From: G963676655 sp963676655
GTDB lineage: Bacteria > Verrucomicrobiota > Lentisphaeria > Victivallales > Victivallaceae
NCBI GenBank assembly: GCA_963676655.2
Contig: CAXXKX010000003.1
Coordinates: 1,240,001 to 1,304,000 of the forward strand
DNA length: 64,000 nucleotides
Reading direction: 5' to 3'
This document shows positions 10,241 through 18,532 of the stretch, in pieces. Each line of letters opens with the position of its first letter. The first letter of the stretch is position 1. Below the pieces are notes generated by a model. It was not told the DNA's origin. It saw only the letters and a list, made by a program, of their open reading frames with translations, and searched no databases. The position numbers and the translations under genes are program-made.

Positions 10241-10337
10241 CTCTGACCACACCCGCTATTAGCAAAGCTGACCGACTTGTTTCCACCCGCGACAATCCTG
10301 TCACAGCCTTTTTCAATTCCTTGAGAGAAATAACCAT
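10240..10337 (-). pseudogene. Decayed N-terminal fragment of a sliding-clamp-like gene
   Basis: On the minus strand, the ATG at 10337 opens VISLKELKKAVTGLSRV, close to TIAMKELKDAVNGLARV at the start of the island clamp gene at 40903. After a likely base loss it continues as LLIAGVVRVSG, resembling PVLSAVKISC of that gene, and then degrades as it meets the 3' end of the aminopeptidase gene. The leader just before it (AAATGAAAGGG) is shared with the leader of the gene at 40903. It looks like a relic of a related mobile element. Confidence 0.5.
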
Positions 10338-10373
10338 CTTCATCCTCAAACCCTTTCATTTTATTTTCCGGAC

Positions 10374-10405
10374 AAAAAAAGCCGCCTACCCAAACAGTAA
10401 ACGGC
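10374..10405 (-). terminator. Leader hairpin with U-tract upstream of the clamp relic
   Basis: Read on the minus strand, GCCGTTTAC pairs with GTAGGCGGC around a short loop (10381-10405) and is followed by seven T. A TATAAT-like box lies about 15 bases upstream of the hairpin. The hairpin thus sits between a promoter and the clamp relic, like the hairpin at 39418-39445. Confidence 0.5.
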
Positions 10406-10594
10406 ATCTCATATTATAATACCCGGCAATACCCGTCTTTAAGACATTTCAGCTCAAAAATCATCCGCCCCGGCAAAATATACGGGATAAATAAATCCCT
10501 CATAAAAAACACGCCTGCCGATCTGATATCGCTAAAACAAAAACGAACTTTCCCGGTGTCTGAAATGTTTTTTTCGATTATTTTTTTTGCAGCA

Positions 10595-10623
10595 TTGAAA
10601 AATAATCATGATAATAGTATATT
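10595..10623 (+). promoter_or_regulatory. Sigma-70-type promoter of the cobalamin locus
   Basis: TTGAAA (10595-10600) and TATATT (10618-10623) are separated by 17 bases. Transcription would start near 10630, directly at the 5' edge of the cobalamin riboswitch. Confidence 0.6.
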
Positions 10624-10629
10624 GCTTGA

Positions 10630-10725
10630 CGTTGATAGAACGGTGAATTCCGTGAGAATCGGAAACTGTCGCGCAACTGTGATATGATCTTTTGAAGATC
10701 AATGAGTCAGAACCCGCCTGTCAAT
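10630..10725 (+). promoter_or_regulatory. Cobalamin riboswitch (short form)
   Basis: The conserved core is visible in order: CGGTGAATTCCG and the GAAACTGTC-GCGCAACTGTGA segment (consensus CCCGCAACTGT), a short GATCTTTTGAAGATC hairpin, and the B12 box AGTCAGAACCCGCCTGTC at about 10704-10721. The peripheral arm found in long class-I forms is absent. Downstream, AGAGTGCTTTCG (from 10731) can pair with CGAAAGAATACTCT (to 10796), which may form the expression platform. It should repress the B12 uptake and synthesis genes when cobalamin is plentiful. The first full-length gene below it encodes a pseudopilin, which is unusual. Confidence 0.85.
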
Positions 10726-10839
10726 CAGTAAGAGTGCTTTCGCGTTAAAGGCCATGATCTTATCGCTTGTCGTCTTTCCCCGAAAGAATACTCTTCTGTT
10801 CGTTCGTTGTACGCGTAATACAAACAAGAGGAGATTTAT

Positions 10840-10860
10840 ATGGCCGCATTAGTTTATTAA
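10840..10860 (+). CDS. Six-codon ORF downstream of the riboswitch
   Basis: ATG to TAA encoding MAALVY, preceded at seven bases by AAGAGGAG, the best ribosome-binding site in this leader. It lies between the riboswitch and the pseudopilin gene. It may be a translated leader peptide or the remnant of a gene start; nothing else supports it. Confidence 0.3.
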   Translation: MAALVY

Positions 10861-10916
10861 GCCCATTTTTCCATTTATAATTTTCTAATCATCCAAATCA
10901 ACCGGGAATCCAAACG

Positions 10917-11708
10917 ATGAAATCCGAATTTAAAACTTTTACACTTATAGAGCTTCTGGTAGTTATAGCTATTATAGCAATACTTGCAAGCATGTTATTG
11001 CCGGCCCTCGGCCAGGCAAGAGAAAAAGCAAAAGGCATTTCCTGCACCAGTAATCAAAAACAAATGGGCACCGGTAATATGCTCTACGCTAACGATTGCG
11101 AGCATTTTATTCCGGCCTACGGCACCGATGCCGGAATGTCCACTGCTTCAGGAACTATATGGAACGCGTATCGCAATGCGGATAAGACAATGAACTTGAA
11201 AAAAGGATTTCTTTCCGAATATATTCCGCCGGAAGCAATGACCTGCCCCAGCTGGGTTCCTAAACCCACCGACTATGAAAATGTTCAAGGTGGAACCGGC
11301 TACGGTTATAACGTATATGGAGTCGGGTCCATGCATTGTCTGGGTGCGAGCATTTATTACAGCGGCACCGGCAACAAACTCTCAAGGGTAGAGGCTCCGG
11401 TTCAAACTGTCATGTTTACTGATGTGGTCGACAGCAAATCGGGCACCACGGAAATAAAAGGATACTCCTGGGCTTATCCAAGCTGTAAACCGGTAGGCGG
11501 AGAGCGTGCCGTAGTTAGCGGTGATTATATTGACAGATGCGAAAACACCCATTTCCGTCATAATAATTCGACTCCCGTGACCTGGGCCGACGGTCATGTG
11601 ACAAATGAAAAAATGACTGACCGCTGCCGCAATGGACTGCCTTTCAAAAATGTCGGTTATTTTGGACCTCCGGATTCGTCGCTCTATGATTGCTGGAGCG
11701 TTCTGTGA
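10917..11708 (+). CDS. Type IV pseudopilin-like protein (DUF1559-type)
   Basis: 263 residues with a very short leader (MKSEFKT) and the prepilin signature FTLIELLVVIAIIAILA from residue 8. The globular part contains the conserved GISCTSNQKQMGTGNMLYAND segment and a C-terminal TWADGHVT motif (His-Asp-Gly type) near residue 221. Its ribosome-binding site is weak. It is the first full gene after the cobalamin riboswitch and ends 20 bases before the radical SAM gene, so it is probably co-transcribed with the B12 genes. A role as a surface corrinoid-capture protein can only be guessed. Confidence 0.85.
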   Translation: MKSEFKTFTLIELLVVIAIIAILASMLLPALGQAREKAKGISCTSNQKQMGTGNMLYANDCEHFIPAYGTDAGMSTASGTIWNAYRNADKTMNLKKGFLSEYIPPEAMTCPSWVPKPTDYENVQGGTGYGYNVYGVGSMHCLGASIYYSGTGNKLSRVEAPVQTVMFTDVVDSKSGTTEIKGYSWAYPSCKPVGGERAVVSGDYIDRCENTHFRHNNSTPVTWADGHVTNEKMTDRCRNGLPFKNVGYFGPPDSSLYDCWSVL

Positions 11709-11727
11709 GAATGAACCTACTCAAAAA

Positions 11728-13071
11728 ATGAAAGACCAGGCAAAAAAAATACGTCCGATCCGCCGGGGAATGATGGGATTCCCCGGCCTTGCTGTTTCCG
11801 ACCCGCAGGCAGCCTGGAATGAAGCGTTGCGGGAAGAAGTCAATCCGGCGGCGAAACGAACAATGTATCTGCACATTCCATATTGCCGGACGCGCTGTTC
11901 ATTTTGCCCGTTTTACATGGGGGCGGCCGATGAAAATGAATTTGACCGCTATGTTGCGTCCCTGGTCCGTGAACTTGAAACCAGCGCCGGATTACCCGGG
12001 ATCTGCGGAGAAAAAATTAACGCAGTCTATTTCGGCGGCGGTACGCCTACGGATATGACCCCGGAGCATTTTGCCCGGGTTCTTCAGGTGATCCATGAGA
12101 AGTATAACCTGACAAATGACTGTGAAATAACGGTGGAAGGCCGCATCAAAGGTTTTACCTCCGATAAAATGCAAGCCTGCATGGATAGCGGAGTAAACCG
12201 TTTTTCCCTTGGCATCCAGACTTTCAATACGCAAATTCGCCATCGAATCGGGCGCAGCGCCGACCGTGAGGAAGTAATTGAAACGCTGAATCGACTGATC
12301 GCCTTTAATCAGGCTGCCGTTGTCGTTGATCTGTTGTATGGTTTGCCCGGACAAACTATTGATGACTGGGTTGACGACCAGCAAACAATCCTTGAAGAGG
12401 TGAAAATTTCCGGGTGCGATCATTATGCTCTGGGCCTCCATTCCGGTTTGCCGATGTCACAGGCCATTGCCGAAGGCAGGATGCCGGATCGGCCTGACGA
12501 AGCGACAAGGTTCCGAATGTATCAGTTGGGCGAAGATATAATGCGTGATGCCGGGGCGGCCAGACTGTCTTTGAAACACTATGCTTTCGATTATCGTGAA
12601 CGCAACGCCAACAATGAAATATCCGGTGAAAAAAATATTTGTCTGCCGTTCGGGGTTCATGCCGGAGGACGGCTTGGACAATACTTTTTCCATCAAACCA
12701 ACGATGTAGCGGAATATCATCAAATGGTTTCTCAAGGAATCAAACCTTTTGAAAAAGCCAGGAAAATGCCGGAAGACTTCCGGGTGTGCAGCGTGATCGC
12801 CGGGCAGATTGCCCGGCGGCGCGGTTTCAATCTTGAAACCGCCGCCGCGGCCGCTCCGCAATACCGGGATCGTATTCTTGAAAAATGCCGCCCGTTACTG
12901 GATAACTGGATTGAAAAGGGACTTATCTCTGCCGGCTGGCATGATTGGTACCGCCTGTCGAGCTGGGCTTTGTTCAAACATAAAACCCTGATTCCGGATT
13001 TGATGGAAACAATTGCTTCGACCTGGCCGGAAAACAGCGTCCCGCCCACTGAAAGGAATGATTATGAATAA
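11728..13071 (+). CDS. HemN/HutW-like radical SAM protein
   Basis: The ATG at 11728 is preferred over an earlier in-frame ATG at 11632 that would overlap the pseudopilin gene; it gives 447 residues. The radical SAM motif is C53-x3-C57-x2-C60 in YLHIPYCRTRCSFCPFY, followed by YFGGGTPTDM (SAM-binding GGG) and IQTF, all typical of the HemN/HemW/HutW (ChuW) branch. CxFCxFY is closer to HutW than to coproporphyrinogen oxidase HemN. HutW-type enzymes open heme under anaerobic conditions. Here the gene sits between a cobalamin riboswitch and an ABC importer of the BtuFCD/HmuTUV type, so a tetrapyrrole role is likely, but heme versus corrinoid is open. It overlaps the next gene by 8 bases. Confidence 0.75.
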   Translation: MKDQAKKIRPIRRGMMGFPGLAVSDPQAAWNEALREEVNPAAKRTMYLHIPYCRTRCSFCPFYMGAADENEFDRYVASLVRELETSAGLPGICGEKINAVYFGGGTPTDMTPEHFARVLQVIHEKYNLTNDCEITVEGRIKGFTSDKMQACMDSGVNRFSLGIQTFNTQIRHRIGRSADREEVIETLNRLIAFNQAAVVVDLLYGLPGQTIDDWVDDQQTILEEVKISGCDHYALGLHSGLPMSQAIAEGRMPDRPDEATRFRMYQLGEDIMRDAGAARLSLKHYAFDYRERNANNEISGEKNICLPFGVHAGGRLGQYFFHQTNDVAEYHQMVSQGIKPFEKARKMPEDFRVCSVIAGQIARRRGFNLETAAAAAPQYRDRILEKCRPLLDNWIEKGLISAGWHDWYRLSSWALFKHKTLIPDLMETIASTWPENSVPPTERNDYE

Positions 13072-14104
13072 ACTTGGCAGCGTTATGCTGATCATACTTT
13101 GCCTTGTAACTGCGACTGCGGCGATTGCGACACAGGATACTTTGCAGCAGAAGATGAAACGTATGCGCAAAACGAATGGTCTGATCAAAGGGGCCAAAGG
13201 GCAGAAAGTGCTGCGTGAAGACACAAAAACGATAACCTGCCGTGATTTTTACGGCCATGAAGTAACGCTGACGAAAAAACCGAAACGGGTGATTGTCGGT
13301 TATCTTTCCATGGTCAGTGTCTGGACCCTGGCCGGTGGCGACGTTATCGCTATACCCAGCAACGAACGGACCGGAACCGAAGTCCTTGAAAAAAAACTGG
13401 CCGCACTGCCTCAAGTGGGCAGTTTCTCGCATCTCAATATGGAAAAAATCATCAAGCTGAAGCCGGATCTGGTTATCCTCTCGGCGTTTTCCGGTCGTCG
13501 CGGTTTGAAAGATAAATCCGAACTGCTCAAAGCGGCTGGAATCGAAACCTTGTCCGTATATTACGGTAATTATGCCGGCTTCCTGGAACTGCTGAATTTG
13601 TTCGCGCGGATCAATGGAGTCGATATAAACAAGATTGATCAGGCGGCAAAAATGCTTAGACGGGTTGAAACACTGACCACTAAAACACGGAAGTTAAAAT
13701 CCCCGCGTTTTGCGAGTATTTTCATGTCGGGACGGGCTTTTTCCGTTGAGCTTAACAAGGCCAACACTGCCCAGATGGCCGCGATGCTTAACGGAGTTAA
13801 CGTGGTAGAGAAATTCGGTCATAATATCGGCGGCAACCGGCTGCCGTTCAGCATGGAACGGCTGGTCATGGAGAATCCCGATATTATCTTTGTAACGACG
13901 ATGGGGAATTCGGCCAAATTCCGGGTCAGAATGAAAAAGGAAATCATGTCGGACCCGGTATGGAAAAGCTTGCGGGCGGTGAAGAACGGCAACGTTCATT
14001 TTCTGCCTAACGAGTTGTTTTTGTATAAGGCGAACGAACATTACGACCAGGCATTTCTCTATCTGGCAAAACTGCTTTATCCACAGGAGAAATGGGACTC
14101 TTGA
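13064..14104 (+). CDS. btuF: Substrate-binding protein of a cobalamin/heme-type ABC importer
   Basis: 346 residues from the ATG at 13064, preceded by GAAAGGA; earlier in-frame codons lie inside the radical SAM gene. A signal peptide is visible (LGSVMLIILCLVTATAAIA). The rest is a class III (TroA/BtuF) binding protein: the strand RVIVGYLSMVSVWTLAGGDVIAI, KPDLVILSAF, a long linking helix, PDIIFVTTMG and a C-terminal SLRAVKNGNVHFLP. Family members bind cobalamin, heme or ferric siderophores in the periplasm and dock on a BtuC-type permease. The riboswitch and B12 genes favour a corrinoid; the adjoining HutW-like gene leaves heme possible. It overlaps the permease gene. Confidence 0.8.
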   Translation: MNKLGSVMLIILCLVTATAAIATQDTLQQKMKRMRKTNGLIKGAKGQKVLREDTKTITCRDFYGHEVTLTKKPKRVIVGYLSMVSVWTLAGGDVIAIPSNERTGTEVLEKKLAALPQVGSFSHLNMEKIIKLKPDLVILSAFSGRRGLKDKSELLKAAGIETLSVYYGNYAGFLELLNLFARINGVDINKIDQAAKMLRRVETLTTKTRKLKSPRFASIFMSGRAFSVELNKANTAQMAAMLNGVNVVEKFGHNIGGNRLPFSMERLVMENPDIIFVTTMGNSAKFRVRMKKEIMSDPVWKSLRAVKNGNVHFLPNELFLYKANEHYDQAFLYLAKLLYPQEKWDS

Positions 14105-15123
14105 TTGATTTCGGATATATTGCTCAATTGCGTGACCGGACCGGCTGCCGGATTATAACGTTGTGCGTTCTGGCGCTTTTTATGCTTGCCGCGTTCTTTT
14201 TCAGTCTGAGCTGCGGATCGCTTAAAATATCTTACTGCGAAATTGTTCAGGCGATCATTGAGCCGGTCGATAACGTCAACCGGCAGATTATCTGGAACAT
14301 CAGGATACCCCGTACCGTAACCGGGGCGCTGGTGGGCATCTGCCTGGCGCTTGCCGGGGCGGTATTGCAGGGCGTAATGCGCAATCCGTTAGCCGGGCCG
14401 AACCTGATCGGCGTAACGTCAGGCGGCGGTCTGGCCGCGATTATTATTCTGATCGTCCTGCCTGAATACATCCATTTGTTGGTGCCGGGAGCGTTCATCG
14501 GAGCGTTGTGTACGACAATAGTTATCTATCTGCTGGCCTGGAAACACGGCGTACAGCCGATGCGGCTGATTCTGGCCGGGATTGCCGTGTCAAGCCTGCT
14601 GGGGGCGGTCATGAGCAGTCTGATGCTTTTTTTTCCGGACCGGGTGGCCGGGACGATTGATTTTATGATCGGCGGTCTCTCCGCGCGTTCATGGCGGCAT
14701 GTCAATATTATCTGGCCTTATGCTGTCGTGGGTTCGGTTGCAGTCTTCGGCATGGCCCGGCGTCTGAATATTATGTCGCTGGGCGATGAAGTGGCCGGCA
14801 GCCTGGGCGTGAATGTCGAAATCAGCCGGATGATTCTGATCGCGATCAGCGCCCTGCTGGCGGCAGCGGCGGTAAGCGTGGCCGGATTGCTGGGTTTTGT
14901 CGGTTTGATGGTTCCGCATATCATGCGGCTGGTGGTGGGGTCGGATCATCGTTTTCTGTTTCCCGCCTGTATCCTGTTCAGCGCCGGGCTGATGATGTTC
15001 TGCGACACGATAGGACGGCTGGTGCTGGACCCGGTAGAACTGCCGGTCGGGATTATTATGGCCTTTCTCGGGGCGCCGTTCTTTCTGTTTCTTTTAAGGA
15101 GTAAAAAACATCATGCGGCTTGA
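14092..15123 (+). CDS. btuC: FecCD/BtuC-family ABC permease
   Basis: 343 residues with about ten hydrophobic segments in the FecCD pattern: RIPRTVTGALVGICLALAG with AVLQGVMRNPLAGPNLIGV, the family signature, at about residues 68-105, and GLLGFVGLMVPHIMRLVVG near 264-282, which contacts the ATPase. It forms the inner-membrane channel of the importer as a homodimer. The ATG is preceded by AGGAG and overlaps the binding-protein gene by 13 bases. Its 3' end overlaps the ATPase gene by 11 bases, so the three subunits are probably translationally coupled. Confidence 0.9.
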   Translation: MGLLIDFGYIAQLRDRTGCRIITLCVLALFMLAAFFFSLSCGSLKISYCEIVQAIIEPVDNVNRQIIWNIRIPRTVTGALVGICLALAGAVLQGVMRNPLAGPNLIGVTSGGGLAAIIILIVLPEYIHLLVPGAFIGALCTTIVIYLLAWKHGVQPMRLILAGIAVSSLLGAVMSSLMLFFPDRVAGTIDFMIGGLSARSWRHVNIIWPYAVVGSVAVFGMARRLNIMSLGDEVAGSLGVNVEISRMILIAISALLAAAAVSVAGLLGFVGLMVPHIMRLVVGSDHRFLFPACILFSAGLMMFCDTIGRLVLDPVELPVGIIMAFLGAPFFLFLLRSKKHHAA

Positions 15124-15889
15124 AACCGGACATATCAGCTTCAGCTATGACGGCAATCTGGTGCTCGACGACCTGTCACTGGAAATCGGTTCAGGGGAGA
15201 TCGTTTCGCTGATCGGTGCCAACGGCTGCGGCAAATCAACGTTGCTGAAAAATATGTCGAAAGCCCTGCAGCCCGACCGGGGCAGCGTTTATGTCGACAG
15301 CAGATTGTTGAATTCGTTCAGCCGAAAGGAACTGGCCCGTAACATGTCAGTTTTGCCGCAAAGCAACTCATCTCCGGATGACGTCACCGTTTTTGACCTG
15401 GTTAGTTACGGGCGTTTCCCGTTTCAGCGATTCCTGCAGGGAATGTCCGGGCGGGACCATGAGATTGTTGAGGAGGCGCTGCATCATACCGGGATGACGG
15501 AATATCGCGACCGGCCCGTATGTTCCCTGTCCGGCGGCGAAAGGCAGCGGGCCTGGCTGGCGCTGAGTCTGGCCCAGGAACCCTCGATAATGCTGCTGGA
15601 CGAACCGACTACATATCTCGACGTGTGTCACCAGTTTGAGGTGATCGACCTGATCAGGGATATGAACAGGAGGCTCGATATTACGATCGTCATGGTTTTG
15701 CACGACATTAATCTGGCCTCGCGCTGTTCGGACCGTATCGTCGCGATGAAGGACAAGAAGATTTATCGCCAGGGAAAAGTTGAGGAAGTGATAAATGAAG
15801 AGGTTTTGCAGGAAGTCTTCAACATAAAATCCCATATCATCAGTTATCAGGGACGACCCTATTTTATACCAATGGAATCATGTTACTGA
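15113..15889 (+). CDS. btuD: ABC importer ATPase (BtuD/FecE type)
   Basis: 258 residues with Walker A GANGCGKST (about 35-43), a Q-loop at VLPQSNSSPDDVTVFDLV, signature LSGGERQRAWLAL (about 138-150), Walker B IMLLDEPTTYLDV and the switch His in MVLHDINLA. It powers the importer with the two preceding gene products. GGAG precedes the ATG by nine bases. Confidence 0.92.
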   Translation: MRLETGHISFSYDGNLVLDDLSLEIGSGEIVSLIGANGCGKSTLLKNMSKALQPDRGSVYVDSRLLNSFSRKELARNMSVLPQSNSSPDDVTVFDLVSYGRFPFQRFLQGMSGRDHEIVEEALHHTGMTEYRDRPVCSLSGGERQRAWLALSLAQEPSIMLLDEPTTYLDVCHQFEVIDLIRDMNRRLDITIVMVLHDINLASRCSDRIVAMKDKKIYRQGKVEEVINEEVLQEVFNIKSHIISYQGRPYFIPMESCY

Positions 15890-15908
15890 ATTCAACCAGG
15901 GAGCAATA

Positions 15909-17231
15909 ATGAGCAGGAAAAACATTTTGATCGTCTATTCCAGTCGTGAAGCGACTGGTAACAGTAAAAAAATCGCGGAAGCGCTGGCTGGCCATTTCGG
16001 AGAACAAGCGGTGCTATCTTCCGCCGGGAATGCTCCCGATCCGTCCGGGTTTGCATATGTAATTATGGGATTCGGCATCTATCATGGCTGGCCCGACGGT
16101 GATATGCGGGCATTTATGCGGCGCTGCAAGTCGGTCCCGGTCGGACTTTTCCTGACCCTCGGGGCGTACCCCGATTCCGATCATGCGAAATCCTGTATGG
16201 GGCGGGCCGAAGGCCTGCTGCAAAGCTGTTTGGTCCGGGGACGCTTTATGTGTCACGGCCGGCTTGATCCCGCCTTGATCGAGCGGATGAAAAATCGTGC
16301 GTCCGGACCTCATAGCTGGAACGAAGAACGGGCTCGGCGGATCGATGCCGCTGAAACTCGTCCGGATGCGAATGATTTCGAACGTGCTATCGAAATTTTT
16401 TCTGAAGGCTGGAAGAAAGTTTCCAATCCGCCAACCCGTAGCAAAGTTCTGGAGCTCAGATCCGGAATCGTCCTGGCGTCTTTCGGGACGACCCGGGAAA
16501 AAGCTGCCGCTGCCTATTGCGGAATCGAGCAGCAACTCAGAACCGAGAATCCAGGCGTTGAACTGCGATGGGCATATACCTCGAAAATGGTTCGGGACAT
16601 TCGCCAGAAACGCGGTGCGGCCGAAGTGAAATCCGTGCCGGACGTTTTGAATGAGATGTTGATAGACGGTTTTACCGACGTGACGGTAGTGCCGACCAAC
16701 GTGGTTCCCGGAGAAGAATATCATAAACTGGCATCGGACGTTGCCGCGTTTCATAACGGAGCCTTGAAATTTAATAGTCTCAAGTTGTCGGCCCCATTAT
16801 TGAAAAATGGCCGCCGACTTAAGGAAATATGCAAAATTCTGCTGGACGAACTGCCGGGATCGCGTCAGCCGGAAGACGCGGTGTTGTTTATGGGACACGG
16901 CAATGAAAGCGGCCGGTGCGATATGCATTATCTTGCGGCGGCGGCTGAACTTAACCGGCTGGACGGTAATGTTTATCTTGCATCAGTCGAGGGAGTCCCG
17001 GATTTTTTTGATGTCAGAGATGAATTGTTGGAACGCAAGTATAAGCGGGTTTGGCTGCTGCCGTTTATGATTGTTGCCGGGGACCATGCCGTCAACGACC
17101 TGGCCGGAGACGATGCCGACTCCTGGAAAAGTATGCTCTCCTCAGACGGGATTGAATGTCATACCGTACTGAAAGGTCTTGGTGAATACGAAAGAATCGC
17201 GCGACTTTTCGCGGTCGGAATGATGTCATGA
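15909..17231 (+). CDS. cbiK: Flavodoxin-CbiK fusion, sirohydrochlorin cobaltochelatase
   Basis: 440 residues in two domains. Residues 1-170 are flavodoxin-like: ILIVYSSREATGNSKKIAEAL is an FMN phosphate loop and FGIYHGWPDGDM a second FMN loop. Residues 185-440 are CbiK-type anaerobic cobaltochelatase: GIVLASFGTT, VPTNVVPGEEYHKL, then His330 in MGHGNE and His393 in VAGDHAVND, spaced as the two metal-site histidines of the known enzyme (positions 145 and 207 in Salmonella). It inserts cobalt into sirohydrochlorin, the first committed step of the oxygen-independent pathway. No signal peptide is present, unlike periplasmic CbiK variants. The flavodoxin part may supply electrons to a later reductive step; see findings. 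AGGGAG precedes the ATG. Confidence 0.88.
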   Translation: MSRKNILIVYSSREATGNSKKIAEALAGHFGEQAVLSSAGNAPDPSGFAYVIMGFGIYHGWPDGDMRAFMRRCKSVPVGLFLTLGAYPDSDHAKSCMGRAEGLLQSCLVRGRFMCHGRLDPALIERMKNRASGPHSWNEERARRIDAAETRPDANDFERAIEIFSEGWKKVSNPPTRSKVLELRSGIVLASFGTTREKAAAAYCGIEQQLRTENPGVELRWAYTSKMVRDIRQKRGAAEVKSVPDVLNEMLIDGFTDVTVVPTNVVPGEEYHKLASDVAAFHNGALKFNSLKLSAPLLKNGRRLKEICKILLDELPGSRQPEDAVLFMGHGNESGRCDMHYLAAAAELNRLDGNVYLASVEGVPDFFDVRDELLERKYKRVWLLPFMIVAGDHAVNDLAGDDADSWKSMLSSDGIECHTVLKGLGEYERIARLFAVGMMS

Positions 17232-17758
17232 CGAAAGCAAAACAAAAAGGTCTGGTCATTGTCATTACCGGTAACGGCAAAGGCAAGACCACCTCGGCCC
17301 TTGGCATGGTGACCAGAAATCTCGGCTGGGATAAGAAATGCGTTATTGTCCAGTTTGCCAAAGGCGGCTGGGAAACCGGCGAACTGCGCTTTTTCAAAAA
17401 GATCGGGGTTGAAATTATTCCGGTCTGGGGTGATAAACGCTGGTTCGACCCGGTTCCGGACGATGTTAAAAACAAACTGGTCGAAAAATCGGAAAACCTG
17501 GCCCGGCGAATGTTGACGGACCCGTCTATCGATTTGCTGGTGCTGGACGAAATAAATATTATGATGTCGCACGGGATGATAGCTCCGGAAGATCTGCTGC
17601 CGCTTTTGACGGGGAGACCTGAAGGTATGACCGTTATCCTGACCGGGCGGCATGCCCCGGAACAGATCATCAAAGTTGCGGACCTGGTTTCTGAAATCGG
17701 GAACGTCAAACATCCCGCGGAACAGGGAGTTCCACCCTGTGCCGGTATTGAATATTGA
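17228..17758 (+). CDS. cobO: Cob(I)yrinic acid a,c-diamide adenosyltransferase
   Basis: 176 residues with P-loop GNGKGKTTSALG near 16-27, the CobO/BtuR signature, then VQFAKGGWETGE and LDLLVLDEIN-type Walker B (DLLVLDEINIMMSHG). The length fits the family. It transfers the adenosyl group of ATP to Co(I) corrinoids, so it needs a reductant; a flavodoxin domain is encoded directly upstream. The start codon overlaps the cbiK stop in an ATGA arrangement. Confidence 0.92.
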   Translation: MTKAKQKGLVIVITGNGKGKTTSALGMVTRNLGWDKKCVIVQFAKGGWETGELRFFKKIGVEIIPVWGDKRWFDPVPDDVKNKLVEKSENLARRMLTDPSIDLLVLDEINIMMSHGMIAPEDLLPLLTGRPEGMTVILTGRHAPEQIIKVADLVSEIGNVKHPAEQGVPPCAGIEY

Positions 17759-17796
17759 ATATAAACCGGCGGAAACCGGAAAGGATTAGATAGATT

Positions 17797-18525
17797 ATGC
17801 CTGTGAAAGGTAAATTTTTGGGAGTCGGCCTCGGCCCGGGCGATCCTGATTTGATCACCCGTAAAGGCTGGGAGGCGCTGTGCCATGCCGATATCATTTA
17901 TACGGTAGCTTCGCGCCAGGGCTCTTCAAGTCAATCGCGGCGGATCGTGACGGCGCAGCCAGGCGTGCACGCGGAACAGCGTGAACTTGTTTTTGCCATG
18001 AATCAGGATTGGGATGACCGGATGGCGACAATCTCCCGGCATGCCGCCGATATCGCAGACGAACTTAAAAACGGCAATAATTGCGCGTTCGCCACTATCG
18101 GCGATGTTTTAACTTACAGTACCTGCGGCTATCTGCTGGATGCCCTGCTACAATTGCTACCTGAGCTTGAAACATCGATCATTCCCGGCGTTAATTCATG
18201 GAGCGCGCTGACCGCCGCCAACGCGGCCCTGCCGCTGGTTTCCGACCAGGAGAAGCTGACGATCATTCCGGGATACATCACCCCGGACCGGGAAACTGTT
18301 GCCAGCATCATCGACGGCAGTGAAACTGTCGTTTTCCTGAAAACGTATCGTTCAAGAAACGAGATAATTGAGTTGCTGCGGGATTTTCCCGTAGACATTC
18401 TATACGGAGCCAATGTCGGCATGGACAATCAGTTTATCAGCACCGATATTAATGAAATCACCGCGCGGAAAGCGGAATATCTTTCGATGCTGATCGTCAG
18501 GAAACGTCAACCTGCTCCTGGCTGA
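17797..18525 (+). CDS. cbiL: Cobalt-precorrin-2 C20-methyltransferase
   Basis: 242 residues of the SAM-dependent tetrapyrrole methylase fold: GVGLGPGDPDLITRKGWEAL at the N-terminus, IGDVLTYSTCGYL, and ETSIIPGVNSWSALTAANAALPL. The DVLTYSTC segment and the position after cobO fit the CobI/CbiL branch. It adds the C20 methyl group to cobalt-factor II. GAAAGGA lies 16 bases before the ATG, a rather long spacing. Confidence 0.9.
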   Translation: MPVKGKFLGVGLGPGDPDLITRKGWEALCHADIIYTVASRQGSSSQSRRIVTAQPGVHAEQRELVFAMNQDWDDRMATISRHAADIADELKNGNNCAFATIGDVLTYSTCGYLLDALLQLLPELETSIIPGVNSWSALTAANAALPLVSDQEKLTIIPGYITPDRETVASIIDGSETVVFLKTYRSRNEIIELLRDFPVDILYGANVGMDNQFISTDINEITARKAEYLSMLIVRKRQPAPG

Positions 18526-18532
18526 GACAGTT

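Noticed and set aside
10213..10407. 64-codon minus-strand ORF starting MPFTVWVGG
   Set aside because: It reads through a terminator-like hairpin, and the clamp-like homology lies in another frame. I treat the region as a relic plus leader, not as a gene.
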